DNA of 47,457 nt from Candidatus Butyricimonas faecavium (GTDB lineage: Bacteria > Bacteroidota > Bacteroidia > Bacteroidales > Marinifilaceae). Where the stretch lies: NCBI GenBank assembly GCA_944321125.1, contig CALUKD010000027.1, forward strand, positions 1 through 47,457, given 5' to 3'. Position 1 is the stretch's first letter; the number at the start of each line of letters is the position of its first letter. The position numbers were made by a program, and so were the translations under genes. The notes below the pieces were generated by a model that saw only the letters and a program-made list of their open reading frames with translations, was not told the DNA's origin and did not search any database. Below are positions 1 to 7,968 of this stretch, piece by piece.

Positions 1-74
1 AGGAAATTATCATAACAAGAGAATGTCTAATTTATTAAATGTCAAATTAAGTAAACCTATTTCAGGAAACTACA
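1..74. repeat. Left copy of 74-bp terminal inverted repeat
   Basis: Bases 1-74 are the exact reverse complement of 47383-47456; identity stops at base 75. I see no ORF or internal palindrome in it. It may be the end of a dispersed repeat at which an assembly contig broke, or one arm of a genuine pair of inverted repeats around the 47-kb segment. The window alone cannot tell these apart. Confidence 0.95.
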
Positions 75-158
75 GTTATTGGAATGGGTGAAGGATATCT
101 GAGTGATATAAATGGGTGTATATTTAGTGATTCTTGAATACATTCTTGGACACATCTT

Positions 159-188
159 TTTGAATCTGTTTTTGTTTTCGTAGTTTTG
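159..188 (+). promoter_or_regulatory. Bacteroidetes-type promoter of the envelope operon
   Basis: A -33 element TTTG (159-162), an 18-bp spacer and a perfect -7 element TAGTTTTG (181-188) match the Bacteroidetes primary-sigma consensus. Transcription should start near 193-196, leaving a leader of about 70 nt that contains the heptad array before the ATG at 265. Confidence 0.7.
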
Positions 189-231
189 CACGATGGTAAT
201 AGTAAAGTTGAGATATTGATATGGCATCACC

Positions 232-259
232 TTTTCAATTTTCAATTTTCAATTTTCAA
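232..259. repeat. TTTTCAA heptad array, copy 1
   Basis: Four perfect tandem copies of TTTTCAA end five bases before the start codon of the first gene, inside its predicted leader. An identical four-copy array is at 22162-22189. Confidence 0.9.
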
Positions 260-264
260 TTATT

Positions 265-1494
265 ATGAATCTGGAATGGTACATTGCGCGTAGGTTGTTG
301 AAAGGGGATGGCACAAAATCGGTGTCGGTGCCGATCGTGAAAATTGCGATTGTTGGGATTGCTTTGGGGTTGTGCGTAATGTTATTGTCACTGTTTATTA
401 TCACGGGTTTTAAGTATGAGATTACTGAAAAGTTGTCAGGTTTCACGGCTCACTTGAGTGTGGTGCCTTTTGTTCCCGGCTCTGTGGGTGAAGGGGGAGT
501 GGTCCGAGAATCGGAGAGTTTAGTGAAAAGCTTGAAAGAGGTGGATGGGGTGAAGAACGTGTACGGATATATTGAGAAACCTGCCATTTTCAAAAGTAAG
601 GATGAGATTCACGGGGTTGTCTTGAAAGGGATGGATGTGGGGAGTGATGTCGTTTTTTTTCGGGAGAATCTGAAGAGGGGAAAAATGCCTGATTTTAATA
701 CAAAAAGGGTATCGAACGAGATATTAATCTCCGCATCCGTGGCGGATATGTTAGAAATCGATGTCGGAGGAAAAGTCACGTCCCATTTCGTGCAAGACCC
801 ACCGAGAGCGAGGGTATTTACCGTTGCCGGAATTTACGATACGGGTTTCAAGGAGTATGATGACGTGATGGTATTGGTTGACGAACGACATCTGGCGAAA
901 TTGAATGACTGGGGACCGGGGGAGGTTTCCGGAATTGCTATCGAACTTGAGGATGTGGAGCGATTAAATGAGGTGCTAGAGGGGGTGGAGAATGTCGTGT
1001 ATGATACGAGTGGGAATTACGAGGTACAGACGTTTGCCGATGTGGCCCCGCAAATTTTTGACTGGTTGGCTTTGTTGAACATGAACGTGTGGGTGATCTT
1101 GATTTTGATTGTCACGGTGGCTGGTTTTAATATGGTATCGGGATTATTAATCTTAATCTTGGATAAGACCTCGTTGATTGGAATATTGAAAGCGTTGGGT
1201 TATAAGAATGTATCCTTGCGAAAATTATTCCTGTATATATCGGCGGGATTGATTATCAAAGGAATGTTATGGGGAAATGTGCTGGCCTTTGTTTTGGCAG
1301 GAATTCAGGCGATATTTCGTGTGGTCCATCTTGATCCTGTGACGTATTATATGGACACGGTTCCAATTAATTTTGGTCTCGGGTACGTGATATTATTAAA
1401 TGTAGGAGTGATTGTGGTAACCGTTTTAATGCTGATTGTCCCGACAATGCTGATTTCCAAGATCAGTCCGGTGAAGGCGATTAAATTCGAGTAA
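265..1494 (+). CDS. ABC transporter permease, FtsX/LolC-E type
   Basis: A 409-residue inner-membrane permease of the lipoprotein-releasing (LolC/LolE) or MacB-like FtsX class. One membrane segment lies near residues 23-48. A periplasmic domain of about 220 residues follows, then three membrane segments near 275-300, 325-350 and 371-396. The cytoplasmic loop LKALGYKN, typical of FtsX-domain proteins, sits between the last three segments, and the chain ends with the family-like ISPVKAIKFE. The family usually works with a LolD-type ATPase, but none is adjacent, so the ATPase is presumably encoded elsewhere. It is the first gene of a tight operon; the next gene starts 4 bases after its stop. The ATG follows the heptad array directly, with no Shine-Dalgarno. 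Lipoprotein release is the likely role, but the substrate is not shown by the sequence. Confidence 0.85.
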   Translation: MNLEWYIARRLLKGDGTKSVSVPIVKIAIVGIALGLCVMLLSLFIITGFKYEITEKLSGFTAHLSVVPFVPGSVGEGGVVRESESLVKSLKEVDGVKNVYGYIEKPAIFKSKDEIHGVVLKGMDVGSDVVFFRENLKRGKMPDFNTKRVSNEILISASVADMLEIDVGGKVTSHFVQDPPRARVFTVAGIYDTGFKEYDDVMVLVDERHLAKLNDWGPGEVSGIAIELEDVERLNEVLEGVENVVYDTSGNYEVQTFADVAPQIFDWLALLNMNVWVILILIVTVAGFNMVSGLLILILDKTSLIGILKALGYKNVSLRKLFLYISAGLIIKGMLWGNVLAFVLAGIQAIFRVVHLDPVTYYMDTVPINFGLGYVILLNVGVIVVTVLMLIVPTMLISKISPVKAIKFE

Positions 1495-1498
1495 AGTT

Positions 1499-2272
1499 AT
1501 GAACGTGAAAAATGATATTTACGCTATTAGAGATTCTTTTCTGGATTGGTTGAAGGAACACCGTTATGGCGTGATGGGGACGGTGATTTTTCATCTTGTG
1601 CTTGCTATTCTATTAGTTTGTGTCGGGATTTCACGGCTGGATTCGCAACAGAGAATGGAAATCGTGATTGATATGCCGGAGCCGGAGATTGTTCAGCAAA
1701 AACAAGAGGAGCAGGAAAAGAAAGAGCAGATTCTCCGGCAAAGTGCAGACGAGGAGGTAAACGAGATGTTGCGTTCGCTGGCGGTGAATGAGGATGCGGT
1801 GAAAAAAAATGCGGAGTCCCAGCCTCATGAACGGGTGAAAGAGTATATCGAACAAATTCAGGAAGAAATAAATAGTGATTACGGGGGGCGTTACCGGGTG
1901 AATAAAAACAAGCATTACAAGGAGGATAGTATTCGTGCTCAGCTAGATAAAAAGGAACGGATGCTGGATTCACTCCAATCTACGGTATATGTGGGGAAGA
2001 GTAGCGTGTCATATAATATAAAAGGGCGTTACAAGACTTATTTGCCGATTCCCGTGTATAAGTGTGAGTTTGGTGGAATAGTTGTAGTGGCGGTGGTTGT
2101 GAACCGGCAAGGACGGGTTATTAAAGCTGAGGTTGTGGATGTAGAGTCAAATAAAGATAATACTTTGCGGGAGGTAGCGGTGGATGCAGCTTTGAAATCG
2201 GAGTTTAATGTTGACGAGAAAGCCTTGGAACGACAGTCGGGAACGATCACGTATAATTTTGTCAAACAATGA
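1499..2272 (+). CDS. TonB C-terminal domain (energy-transducer-like) protein
   Basis: A 257-residue protein with a short cytoplasmic N-terminus, one membrane segment at about 23-44 and a charged, Gln/Glu/Lys-rich stretch at about 60-150 that is probably helical and spans the periplasm. The C-terminal domain (about 175-257) contains GGIVVVAVVVNRQGRVIKAE and LREVAVDAALKSEFN, the pattern of Bacteroidetes TonB-C domains. TonB-family proteins pass proton-motive force from ExbB/ExbD to outer-membrane receptors. No ExbB/ExbD is nearby, and the linker is acidic and basic rather than the proline-rich linker of classical TonB, so another envelope-spanning role is possible. It starts 4 bases after the permease and overlaps comF by 4 bases (ATGA), suggesting translational coupling. 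Confidence 0.8.
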   Translation: MNVKNDIYAIRDSFLDWLKEHRYGVMGTVIFHLVLAILLVCVGISRLDSQQRMEIVIDMPEPEIVQQKQEEQEKKEQILRQSADEEVNEMLRSLAVNEDAVKKNAESQPHERVKEYIEQIQEEINSDYGGRYRVNKNKHYKEDSIRAQLDKKERMLDSLQSTVYVGKSSVSYNIKGRYKTYLPIPVYKCEFGGIVVVAVVVNRQGRVIKAEVVDVESNKDNTLREVAVDAALKSEFNVDEKALERQSGTITYNFVKQ

Positions 2273-2958
2273 CGTTGTCTATTCCTTCTATCTTTTCCAG
2301 CTTTTTCAGATTGTTATATCCTCGTGCGTGTGTGGTATGTAGAGATGTCTTGGTTGATGGAGAACTTTTTTTGTGTTCAACTTGTTTAAGCGGGTTACCA
2401 TTGAATGAGGGGGTTGACGAAGAGGCTGATGAGGTATTTGCGAATGATTTGGGAATCGTGCATTTGTACTGGTTGTTTCGTTATGACCGGGCAAGTGATT
2501 TTCATAAACTGGTGTATGCTATCAAGTATCGTTCTAACCGGGAGTTAGGTGTGTGGGCAGGGAAGATGTTGGGTGAACGCATGATAAATGTCAGCGGGAT
2601 TGACTGTATTATTCCCGTGCCGTTGCATCCCGAGCGGGAGAAAGAACGGGGTTTTAACCAAGCTTTTATGATTGGTATGGGGATTGCAAGTGTTTTAAGG
2701 GTTCAGGTGGTGTCGGGTGTGTTGAGTCGAGTGGTAAACACTCCTTCGCAAACAGGCTTGGAGCGAGGGCAACGGGTTGATAACGTGGCCGAGGCTTTTG
2801 AGTTAGGAGATACGGCTTGTGTGAGAGGATGCCATGTGTTGCTGGTTGATGATGTCGTGACAAGCGGGGCTACGATTCGGGCATGTATGATGGAATTGAG
2901 TAAAATTAAGGGAATACGGGTGAGTGTTGCTTGTTTAGGAAAGTCTGGCAGTATCTAA
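2269..2958 (+). CDS. comF: ComF family phosphoribosyltransferase-like protein
   Basis: A 229-residue ComF/GntX homologue. The N-terminus has a zinc-ribbon-like set of four cysteines (C21, C24, C36, C39). The C-terminal half is a type I phosphoribosyltransferase fold with the PRPP-binding loop VLLVDDVVTSGATI at about 190-203. The motif IIPVPLHPEREKERGFNQA, characteristic of ComF, is in the middle. In naturally competent bacteria ComF is a cytosolic factor needed for DNA uptake; in most Bacteroidetes its role is not established. It overlaps the preceding TonB-C gene by 4 bases. Length and all motifs are intact. Confidence 0.9.
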   Translation: MTLSIPSIFSSFFRLLYPRACVVCRDVLVDGELFLCSTCLSGLPLNEGVDEEADEVFANDLGIVHLYWLFRYDRASDFHKLVYAIKYRSNRELGVWAGKMLGERMINVSGIDCIIPVPLHPEREKERGFNQAFMIGMGIASVLRVQVVSGVLSRVVNTPSQTGLERGQRVDNVAEAFELGDTACVRGCHVLLVDDVVTSGATIRACMMELSKIKGIRVSVACLGKSGSI

Positions 2959-3009
2959 AAAAACTTGAATCTTAAATCTAAAATTGAAAGGATTTTAGCT
3001 TTTTTTCCC

Positions 3010-3017
3010 TAGTTTTG
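3010..3017 (+). promoter_or_regulatory. Probable -7 element (TAGTTTTG)
   Basis: A perfect TAnnTTTG 24 bases before the ATG at 3041. The closest TTG upstream (2984-2986) leaves a 23-bp spacer, longer than usual, so the -33 element is uncertain. It suggests a promoter inside the envelope operon. Confidence 0.5.
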
Positions 3018-3040
3018 TAAAGTTAATATTTTTGAGGACT

Positions 3041-4954
3041 ATGAATAAATTTTTTTGGAACGGATTCTGTTTTGTTGCTATTATCGTGGCGTTGATTATA
3101 TATGCCTGTGCAAACAGGGGCTACCCACAGGGTGGAGAGAAGGACGTGACACCACCTCAGGTTATTAAGGAGGTCCCGGAATCTTTTTCAACGAATTTTA
3201 AGGGAAAACAGATCGATATTTATTTCAATGAATATGTTCAGTTAAAGGATATTAATAAGAAATTTGTGATGTCTCCCCCGATGAAGAAAAAAGCCCGAGT
3301 GAGCTTGCGGGGAAAATACGTGCGGGTGATGTTTCAGGATTCTTTGAAACCGAACACGACTTATACATTGGATTTTGCTGACGCAATAGTGGATAATAAT
3401 GAAGGAAATCCGCTCGGTTTTTATCGGTATGTATTTTCTACTGGTCCGCAATTGGATTCGATGGAGTTAGGGGGGCAGGTGATTGATATGCAAACGCAGT
3501 TGCCCGTGCTTGGTGCCACGGTGATGTTCTATCAGAATTCTGCAGATTCTGTCCCATTGACAGACTTACCGAATTACGTGGCTAAAACGGACAGTTCCGG
3601 TGTGTTTCGGGTGACTAATATCAAGAATGATACTTATCGGGTTCTGGCGATAGATGATACGAGGGGTAATTATCTGTTTGTACCTTCGGAAACAAAAGTG
3701 GGTTTCATTGATTCTTTGGTTCAAACTATATCGTTCCCCATGACAGTCTATGATACGATTCATCCGGACACTACGGTGGTTGAAGGACGGAGGACGAAGA
3801 AAGGTATGGAGTTTAAAGTTTTATCGAAAGATACGATTGTTCGACGTGATTTCACGATGTTTGGGCCGACAAACTTATTTATTCCAATGTTTGATGAGGA
3901 AAAGACTCAATTGTATCTGGTTGATGAGGCTCGTAAGGAACGTGAGAGATTGGATTTTACTTTCAGTATTCCTGCCGAACATCAGTTAAAGGTGCGATTG
4001 CTTGGATTGCATTTATTGGACAAGATCAACCAGGATGATTGGTATATCGAAGAGCGTTCAGCCGGGAGGGACACGGTCCAGTTGTGGATAAAGGATTCTT
4101 TAGTGTACAAGATTGATTCGCTCGTGGCCGAGGCTAGTTATCTGCGGACGGATTCGGTTGGTAAGAGAGTGTTACTTGCGGATACGATTAAATTTTATTA
4201 CAGGGATAAACTGGAACCCAAGGGAAGACGTAAGAAGGAACAGGATTCCATTCCGGAGATTAAGTTTATGGAAATTAGTGCGGGTGTCGGTAGTACAATG
4301 GATTTGAACAAGAGTATAATGTTAGAGTTTGATCGTCCGATCGTGGAGGACGGGTTGAAGAATATCCAGTTGTTTGAAATGGTGGATTCCGTCTTGACCC
4401 CGGTTGACTTTAATTTGAAACATGATAGTCTGAAAATTCGTAGGTATTACGTGGAGAAGGAATGGAAACCGGAAACGGAGTATCAGTTGTTGATTGATTC
4501 GATGGGTATATATAGTATTTACGGATTGTATAACAATAAGCTTGTGAAGGATTTTAAAACGAAAGCAATCGAGGATTACGGGAATATTATCGTGAACGTG
4601 AATGAGGCGACAACTCCGATTATTTTACAGCTTTATCAGGGAGATAAGGAGATCAAGGTACTGGAAGAACGGACGATTAATGGTAATGGTAAAGTTGTTT
4701 TTGATTACCTAGGAGAGGGAACTTACATGATTCGGGCTATTCTTGACCGGAACGGGAATGGGAAATGGGATACTGGTAATTACCTGAAACATTTGCAGCC
4801 GGAAGAGGTGAAATATTTGCCTACGGAGATAAAATTGAAAAAGAATTTTGATGTTGAGCAAGACTTTGACATGAGTCAAACGTATAAAAGGGAAGATCCG
4901 AGTAAAAAGAAAAATACAGAAGGAGATAAAAAAAGAAATAGAGCTAATCGATGA
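3041..4954 (+). CDS. Ig-like domain (Big_5) lipoprotein
   Basis: A 637-residue surface or periplasmic lipoprotein. The signal peptide ends in a lipobox, LIIYAC, with the lipidated cysteine at residue 23. An SbsA-type Ig-like (Big_5) domain follows at about 37-135: it begins DVTPPQVI, passes through SLKPNTTYTLDF and ends YVFSTGP. A carboxypeptidase-regulatory-like beta domain follows (about 143-210), then a long beta-rich region and a very basic Lys/Glu/Asn tail. The reading frame can be opened with TTG at 3032, but ATG at 3041 is preferred because it lies a normal distance from a -7 element. It overlaps the next gene by 4 bases. Proteins of this architecture are widespread in Bacteroidetes, with no established function. 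Confidence 0.82.
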   Translation: MNKFFWNGFCFVAIIVALIIYACANRGYPQGGEKDVTPPQVIKEVPESFSTNFKGKQIDIYFNEYVQLKDINKKFVMSPPMKKKARVSLRGKYVRVMFQDSLKPNTTYTLDFADAIVDNNEGNPLGFYRYVFSTGPQLDSMELGGQVIDMQTQLPVLGATVMFYQNSADSVPLTDLPNYVAKTDSSGVFRVTNIKNDTYRVLAIDDTRGNYLFVPSETKVGFIDSLVQTISFPMTVYDTIHPDTTVVEGRRTKKGMEFKVLSKDTIVRRDFTMFGPTNLFIPMFDEEKTQLYLVDEARKERERLDFTFSIPAEHQLKVRLLGLHLLDKINQDDWYIEERSAGRDTVQLWIKDSLVYKIDSLVAEASYLRTDSVGKRVLLADTIKFYYRDKLEPKGRRKKEQDSIPEIKFMEISAGVGSTMDLNKSIMLEFDRPIVEDGLKNIQLFEMVDSVLTPVDFNLKHDSLKIRRYYVEKEWKPETEYQLLIDSMGIYSIYGLYNNKLVKDFKTKAIEDYGNIIVNVNEATTPIILQLYQGDKEIKVLEERTINGNGKVVFDYLGEGTYMIRAILDRNGNGKWDTGNYLKHLQPEEVKYLPTEIKLKKNFDVEQDFDMSQTYKREDPSKKKNTEGDKKRNRANR

Positions 4955-5712
4955 GAGCGATTATACTGATAATTATATTGTTTGTGAGCCTTCCTGCCAT
5001 ATCGCAGAAGAAGTTGCCTAACGTGATAGAGAAACTGACTTACAGGGGCTATTACAACTGGAGCTTTATCTGGATTAATGCAGGTTCGGTGGAAATAGCT
5101 GTACAGCCTTCCGATAAATACCCGAATGCCCAGTGCATATTTGCCGTGGGGTATTCCAATCCTTCATGGGATTGGGTATTTAAGCTGAGAGATACATTGA
5201 TCTCGCATCATGATAACATGACCTATAAACCTTACGAGTTTTCGAGGAAAGCACACGAAGGGAACTATCATAAAACTTTCGATTACGTGTGGGATTATGA
5301 TAGTGGGGTAATTCATGCCGATATACACCGGATCGGAAAGTACCAGCGTAAGGATACGATTAAATTATTGCCGGATACGTACGATATGTTGTCCGTGGCA
5401 TGGTATGCTCGGGAGCTGGATTTTGACAATTATAAAAAAGGTGATCAGATCCCGATACGTATTTTACTGGACGATAAAGTATACGATTTGTACGTTCGCT
5501 ACCTAGGAAAAGAGAAAGTGAAAACGGATAGCGGGCGGCGAATGTGTCACGTGTTTTCTCCCTTGCTCGTGGCCGGAGATGTATTTAAAGGGGGAGAGAA
5601 TATGAAGGTATGGGTAAGTGATGACGAATATCGTATTCCCGTGATGGTTGAAGCCAAGATTATCGTGGGATCGGTGAAAGGAATTTTGGACGAGGCTAAT
5701 AGTAAATTTTAG
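4951..5712 (+). CDS. DUF3108 domain-containing exported protein
   Basis: A 253-residue secreted protein. Residues 1-18 form a signal peptide with likely cleavage after AIS, before QKKLP. The rest is one beta-rich DUF3108 domain. It opens with the typical LTYRGYYNWSFIWINAGS, continues with DTYDMLSVAWYAREL in the middle and has VWVSDDEYRIPVMVEAKI near the end. DUF3108 proteins are periplasmic and of unknown function. It is coupled by a 4-base overlap to the Ig-like lipoprotein gene, so the two probably act in the same compartment and process. Confidence 0.88.
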   Translation: MRAIILIIILFVSLPAISQKKLPNVIEKLTYRGYYNWSFIWINAGSVEIAVQPSDKYPNAQCIFAVGYSNPSWDWVFKLRDTLISHHDNMTYKPYEFSRKAHEGNYHKTFDYVWDYDSGVIHADIHRIGKYQRKDTIKLLPDTYDMLSVAWYARELDFDNYKKGDQIPIRILLDDKVYDLYVRYLGKEKVKTDSGRRMCHVFSPLLVAGDVFKGGENMKVWVSDDEYRIPVMVEAKIIVGSVKGILDEANSKF

Positions 5713-5733
5713 CAATTAAAATTATTGATTACT

Positions 5734-6738
5734 ATGAAAAATCTTGTATTTGTTTTCATGATGGTTTTAATGTTAGGTTCTTGTAAGGATGCTACGAAGA
5801 ATCTGATGCCTGCCGTAACCGGGAAAATCAATCAAGTATTGGTTATTGCCGAAAAGAACATGTGGGATGGTGCTGTGGGTGACACGATCCGGGAATTTTT
5901 TGGACAAGATCAAGATGGATTACCTCAGGCAGAACCAATTTTTGATGTGTTGAATTTGCCGGAGAGATATTTCGACAAGAACATGAAGGGACACCGTAAT
6001 GTATTGCAAGTCGTAATTTCTCCTTCTATTGACTCTGCTTACGTGCAGTATGCAGATAGTCCGTGGGCTAAAACCCAGAAGTATATAAAAATTGCGGCTC
6101 CGGATCGGAAAACGTTTTTCAAGTTGTTTGATGAGAATAAGTTGAAAATTCTAAGTATATATGCTAAGGCTGAGCGTGATCGGTTAATATCAGTTTACAA
6201 GCGGACAGCGGATTCCCGGATCTTTAACCTATTCAAGAATAAGTATAATATCTTGTTGTATTGTCCTACAGGGTATTACGTGAATAAGGACACGACCGAT
6301 TTTGTGTGGATATCTAGCGAAACGACTAAGAATAGTAAAGGTATTATATTTTTCACTGAAAAGTATGAGCATGAAAGCCAGTTTAATTATGCGATCATTT
6401 TTGATCGGGTGAACGAGGAGTTGAAAAAACATATCCCCGGTCCGCGTGAGGGATCGTATATGGCATTAGATCTGGAGGTGCCTTATACTGCCGTGCAATA
6501 TAAGTATAATGGGCATTATGCTGTGTTATTCCGTGGTTTGTGGATGGTGGTGAATGATTTTATGGCGGGACCATACGAATTGAATGTGGTGCTGGATGAA
6601 GAAAATCAGCGGGTGATTTATATGATGGGGTACGTGTACTACCCGAACGAGGAGAAACGGGATATGATGAAACAAGTAGATGCTGTTCTGAACACCATGG
6701 TAATTGATTATAAAGATAAAGAAGAGAAAGCGAAGTAA
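5734..6738 (+). CDS. DUF4837 family lipoprotein
   Basis: A 334-residue lipoprotein with a signal peptide ending MLGSC; C17 is the lipidation site. The mature protein carries the DUF4837 signature: VTGKINQVLVIAEKNMWDG near the start, FDVLNLPERYFDKNMKGHRN in the middle, and a conserved FRGLWMVVNDFMAGPY block near residues 265-280. The family is specific to Bacteroidetes and has no known function. A TTG at 5725 would add three residues, but ATG at 5734 gives a standard signal peptide. It is 21 bases from the preceding stop and 3 bases from the next gene, so it is co-transcribed with a cell-wall enzyme. Confidence 0.87.
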   Translation: MKNLVFVFMMVLMLGSCKDATKNLMPAVTGKINQVLVIAEKNMWDGAVGDTIREFFGQDQDGLPQAEPIFDVLNLPERYFDKNMKGHRNVLQVVISPSIDSAYVQYADSPWAKTQKYIKIAAPDRKTFFKLFDENKLKILSIYAKAERDRLISVYKRTADSRIFNLFKNKYNILLYCPTGYYVNKDTTDFVWISSETTKNSKGIIFFTEKYEHESQFNYAIIFDRVNEELKKHIPGPREGSYMALDLEVPYTAVQYKYNGHYAVLFRGLWMVVNDFMAGPYELNVVLDEENQRVIYMMGYVYYPNEEKRDMMKQVDAVLNTMVIDYKDKEEKAK

Positions 6739-6741
6739 TCG

Positions 6742-7899
6742 ATGAGATATTTGATATTATTTTTGGTGATAGCATCCGCATGTACGGATGCTATTTCCGT
6801 GAATGTACAAGATGGGATTGAACGGTTTGAGGCTTACCGGAATCTGGTGGAGGGTAAGCGGGTTGGTATCGTGGCTAATCATACTTCACGAGTAGACACT
6901 ATGCATAGTGTAGATTTCTTGTTGGGCAAAGATATTAACGTGGTACGGATTTTTTGTCCGGAACATGGTTTTCGGGGAACGGCCGATGCAGGAGAAACCG
7001 TGGGGGATTATGTCGATGCGGGAAGTGGTTTGAAAGTGGTGTCCCTGTACGGAAAGAAAAAGAAACCACAGCCGGAGGATCTGGCGGGAATTGACGTGAT
7101 GATTTTTGACATGCAGGATGTAGGGGTACGTTTCTACACGTATCTGTCCACGTTGCATTACGTGATGGAAGCTTGTGCGGAGCAGGACATTCCATTGATT
7201 GTGATGGATCGTCCTAATCCGAATGCTTTCTACGTGGATGGTCCGGTTTTACAGAAAGAGTTTAAATCTTTTGTCGGGATGCATCCGGTTCCGGTCGTAT
7301 ACGGGATGACGATAGGTGAATATGCCGGAATGGTTAACGGAGAAGGTTGGTTGAAAGACGGTGTAATTTGTAATCTGACAGTGATTCTTTGCGAGGGATG
7401 GAACCGGGAACAACCCGTAACGTTGCCTTATGCTCCGTCCCCGAATTTGCCGGATTCTGTTTCTATTATGCTTTATCCGTCAACTTGTTTTTTCGAAGGA
7501 ACGGTGGTTAACGAGGGACGTGGAACATTACATCCGTTTCAAGTGTTTGGACATCCAAGTTTGAAAGGTATGCCTTATTCTTATGTGCCCCGCCCGATCA
7601 AGGGAATGAGTATGCATCCAAAGTGTAAAGGGCAAACCTGTTACGGCATGGATTTACGGGGGGAATATTACGCTATTTTAAAAATGAAACGTTTGAATTT
7701 GGCTTGGTTATTGCTGGCTTATCAAGAGTATGAAGGCAAGGAACCCTTCTTTAATGCTTTGTTCAATAAGCTGGTAGGAAACGATAAAGTACAGCAACAA
7801 TTGAAAGAAGGAGTAGCGGAAGAAGAGATTCGAGCCGGATGGCAAGATGAGGTCGCAGAGTTTATGAAGATGAGAGAAAAGTATTTGCTTTACGATTGA
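6742..7899 (+). CDS. DUF1343/NamZ-type exo-beta-N-acetylmuramidase
   Basis: A 385-residue exported protein of the DUF1343 family, now linked to NamZ (GH171), which removes terminal MurNAc from peptidoglycan fragments. The start is a short signal sequence with a possible lipobox, ASAC (C14). Family blocks include RVGIVANHTSRV, VVRIFCPEHGFRGTADAG, VMIFDMQDVGVRFYTYLST, IVMDRPNPNAFYVDGPVL and GTVVNEGRGTLHPFQVFG, which together form the Rossmann-like catalytic domain and the substrate cleft. It is the last gene of the tight envelope run; the gap to the AsmA-like gene is about 70 bases. The role is probably cell-wall recycling or turnover in the periplasm. The enzymatic assignment rests on family membership. 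Confidence 0.87.
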   Translation: MRYLILFLVIASACTDAISVNVQDGIERFEAYRNLVEGKRVGIVANHTSRVDTMHSVDFLLGKDINVVRIFCPEHGFRGTADAGETVGDYVDAGSGLKVVSLYGKKKKPQPEDLAGIDVMIFDMQDVGVRFYTYLSTLHYVMEACAEQDIPLIVMDRPNPNAFYVDGPVLQKEFKSFVGMHPVPVVYGMTIGEYAGMVNGEGWLKDGVICNLTVILCEGWNREQPVTLPYAPSPNLPDSVSIMLYPSTCFFEGTVVNEGRGTLHPFQVFGHPSLKGMPYSYVPRPIKGMSMHPKCKGQTCYGMDLRGEYYAILKMKRLNLAWLLLAYQEYEGKEPFFNALFNKLVGNDKVQQQLKEGVAEEEIRAGWQDEVAEFMKMREKYLLYD

Positions 7900-7968
7900 A
7901 AAATGTTAGTTAACGGGTGGAAATCACCTAATTTAAGAAATTAATCGGATCATTAAATTGAAATCGTG

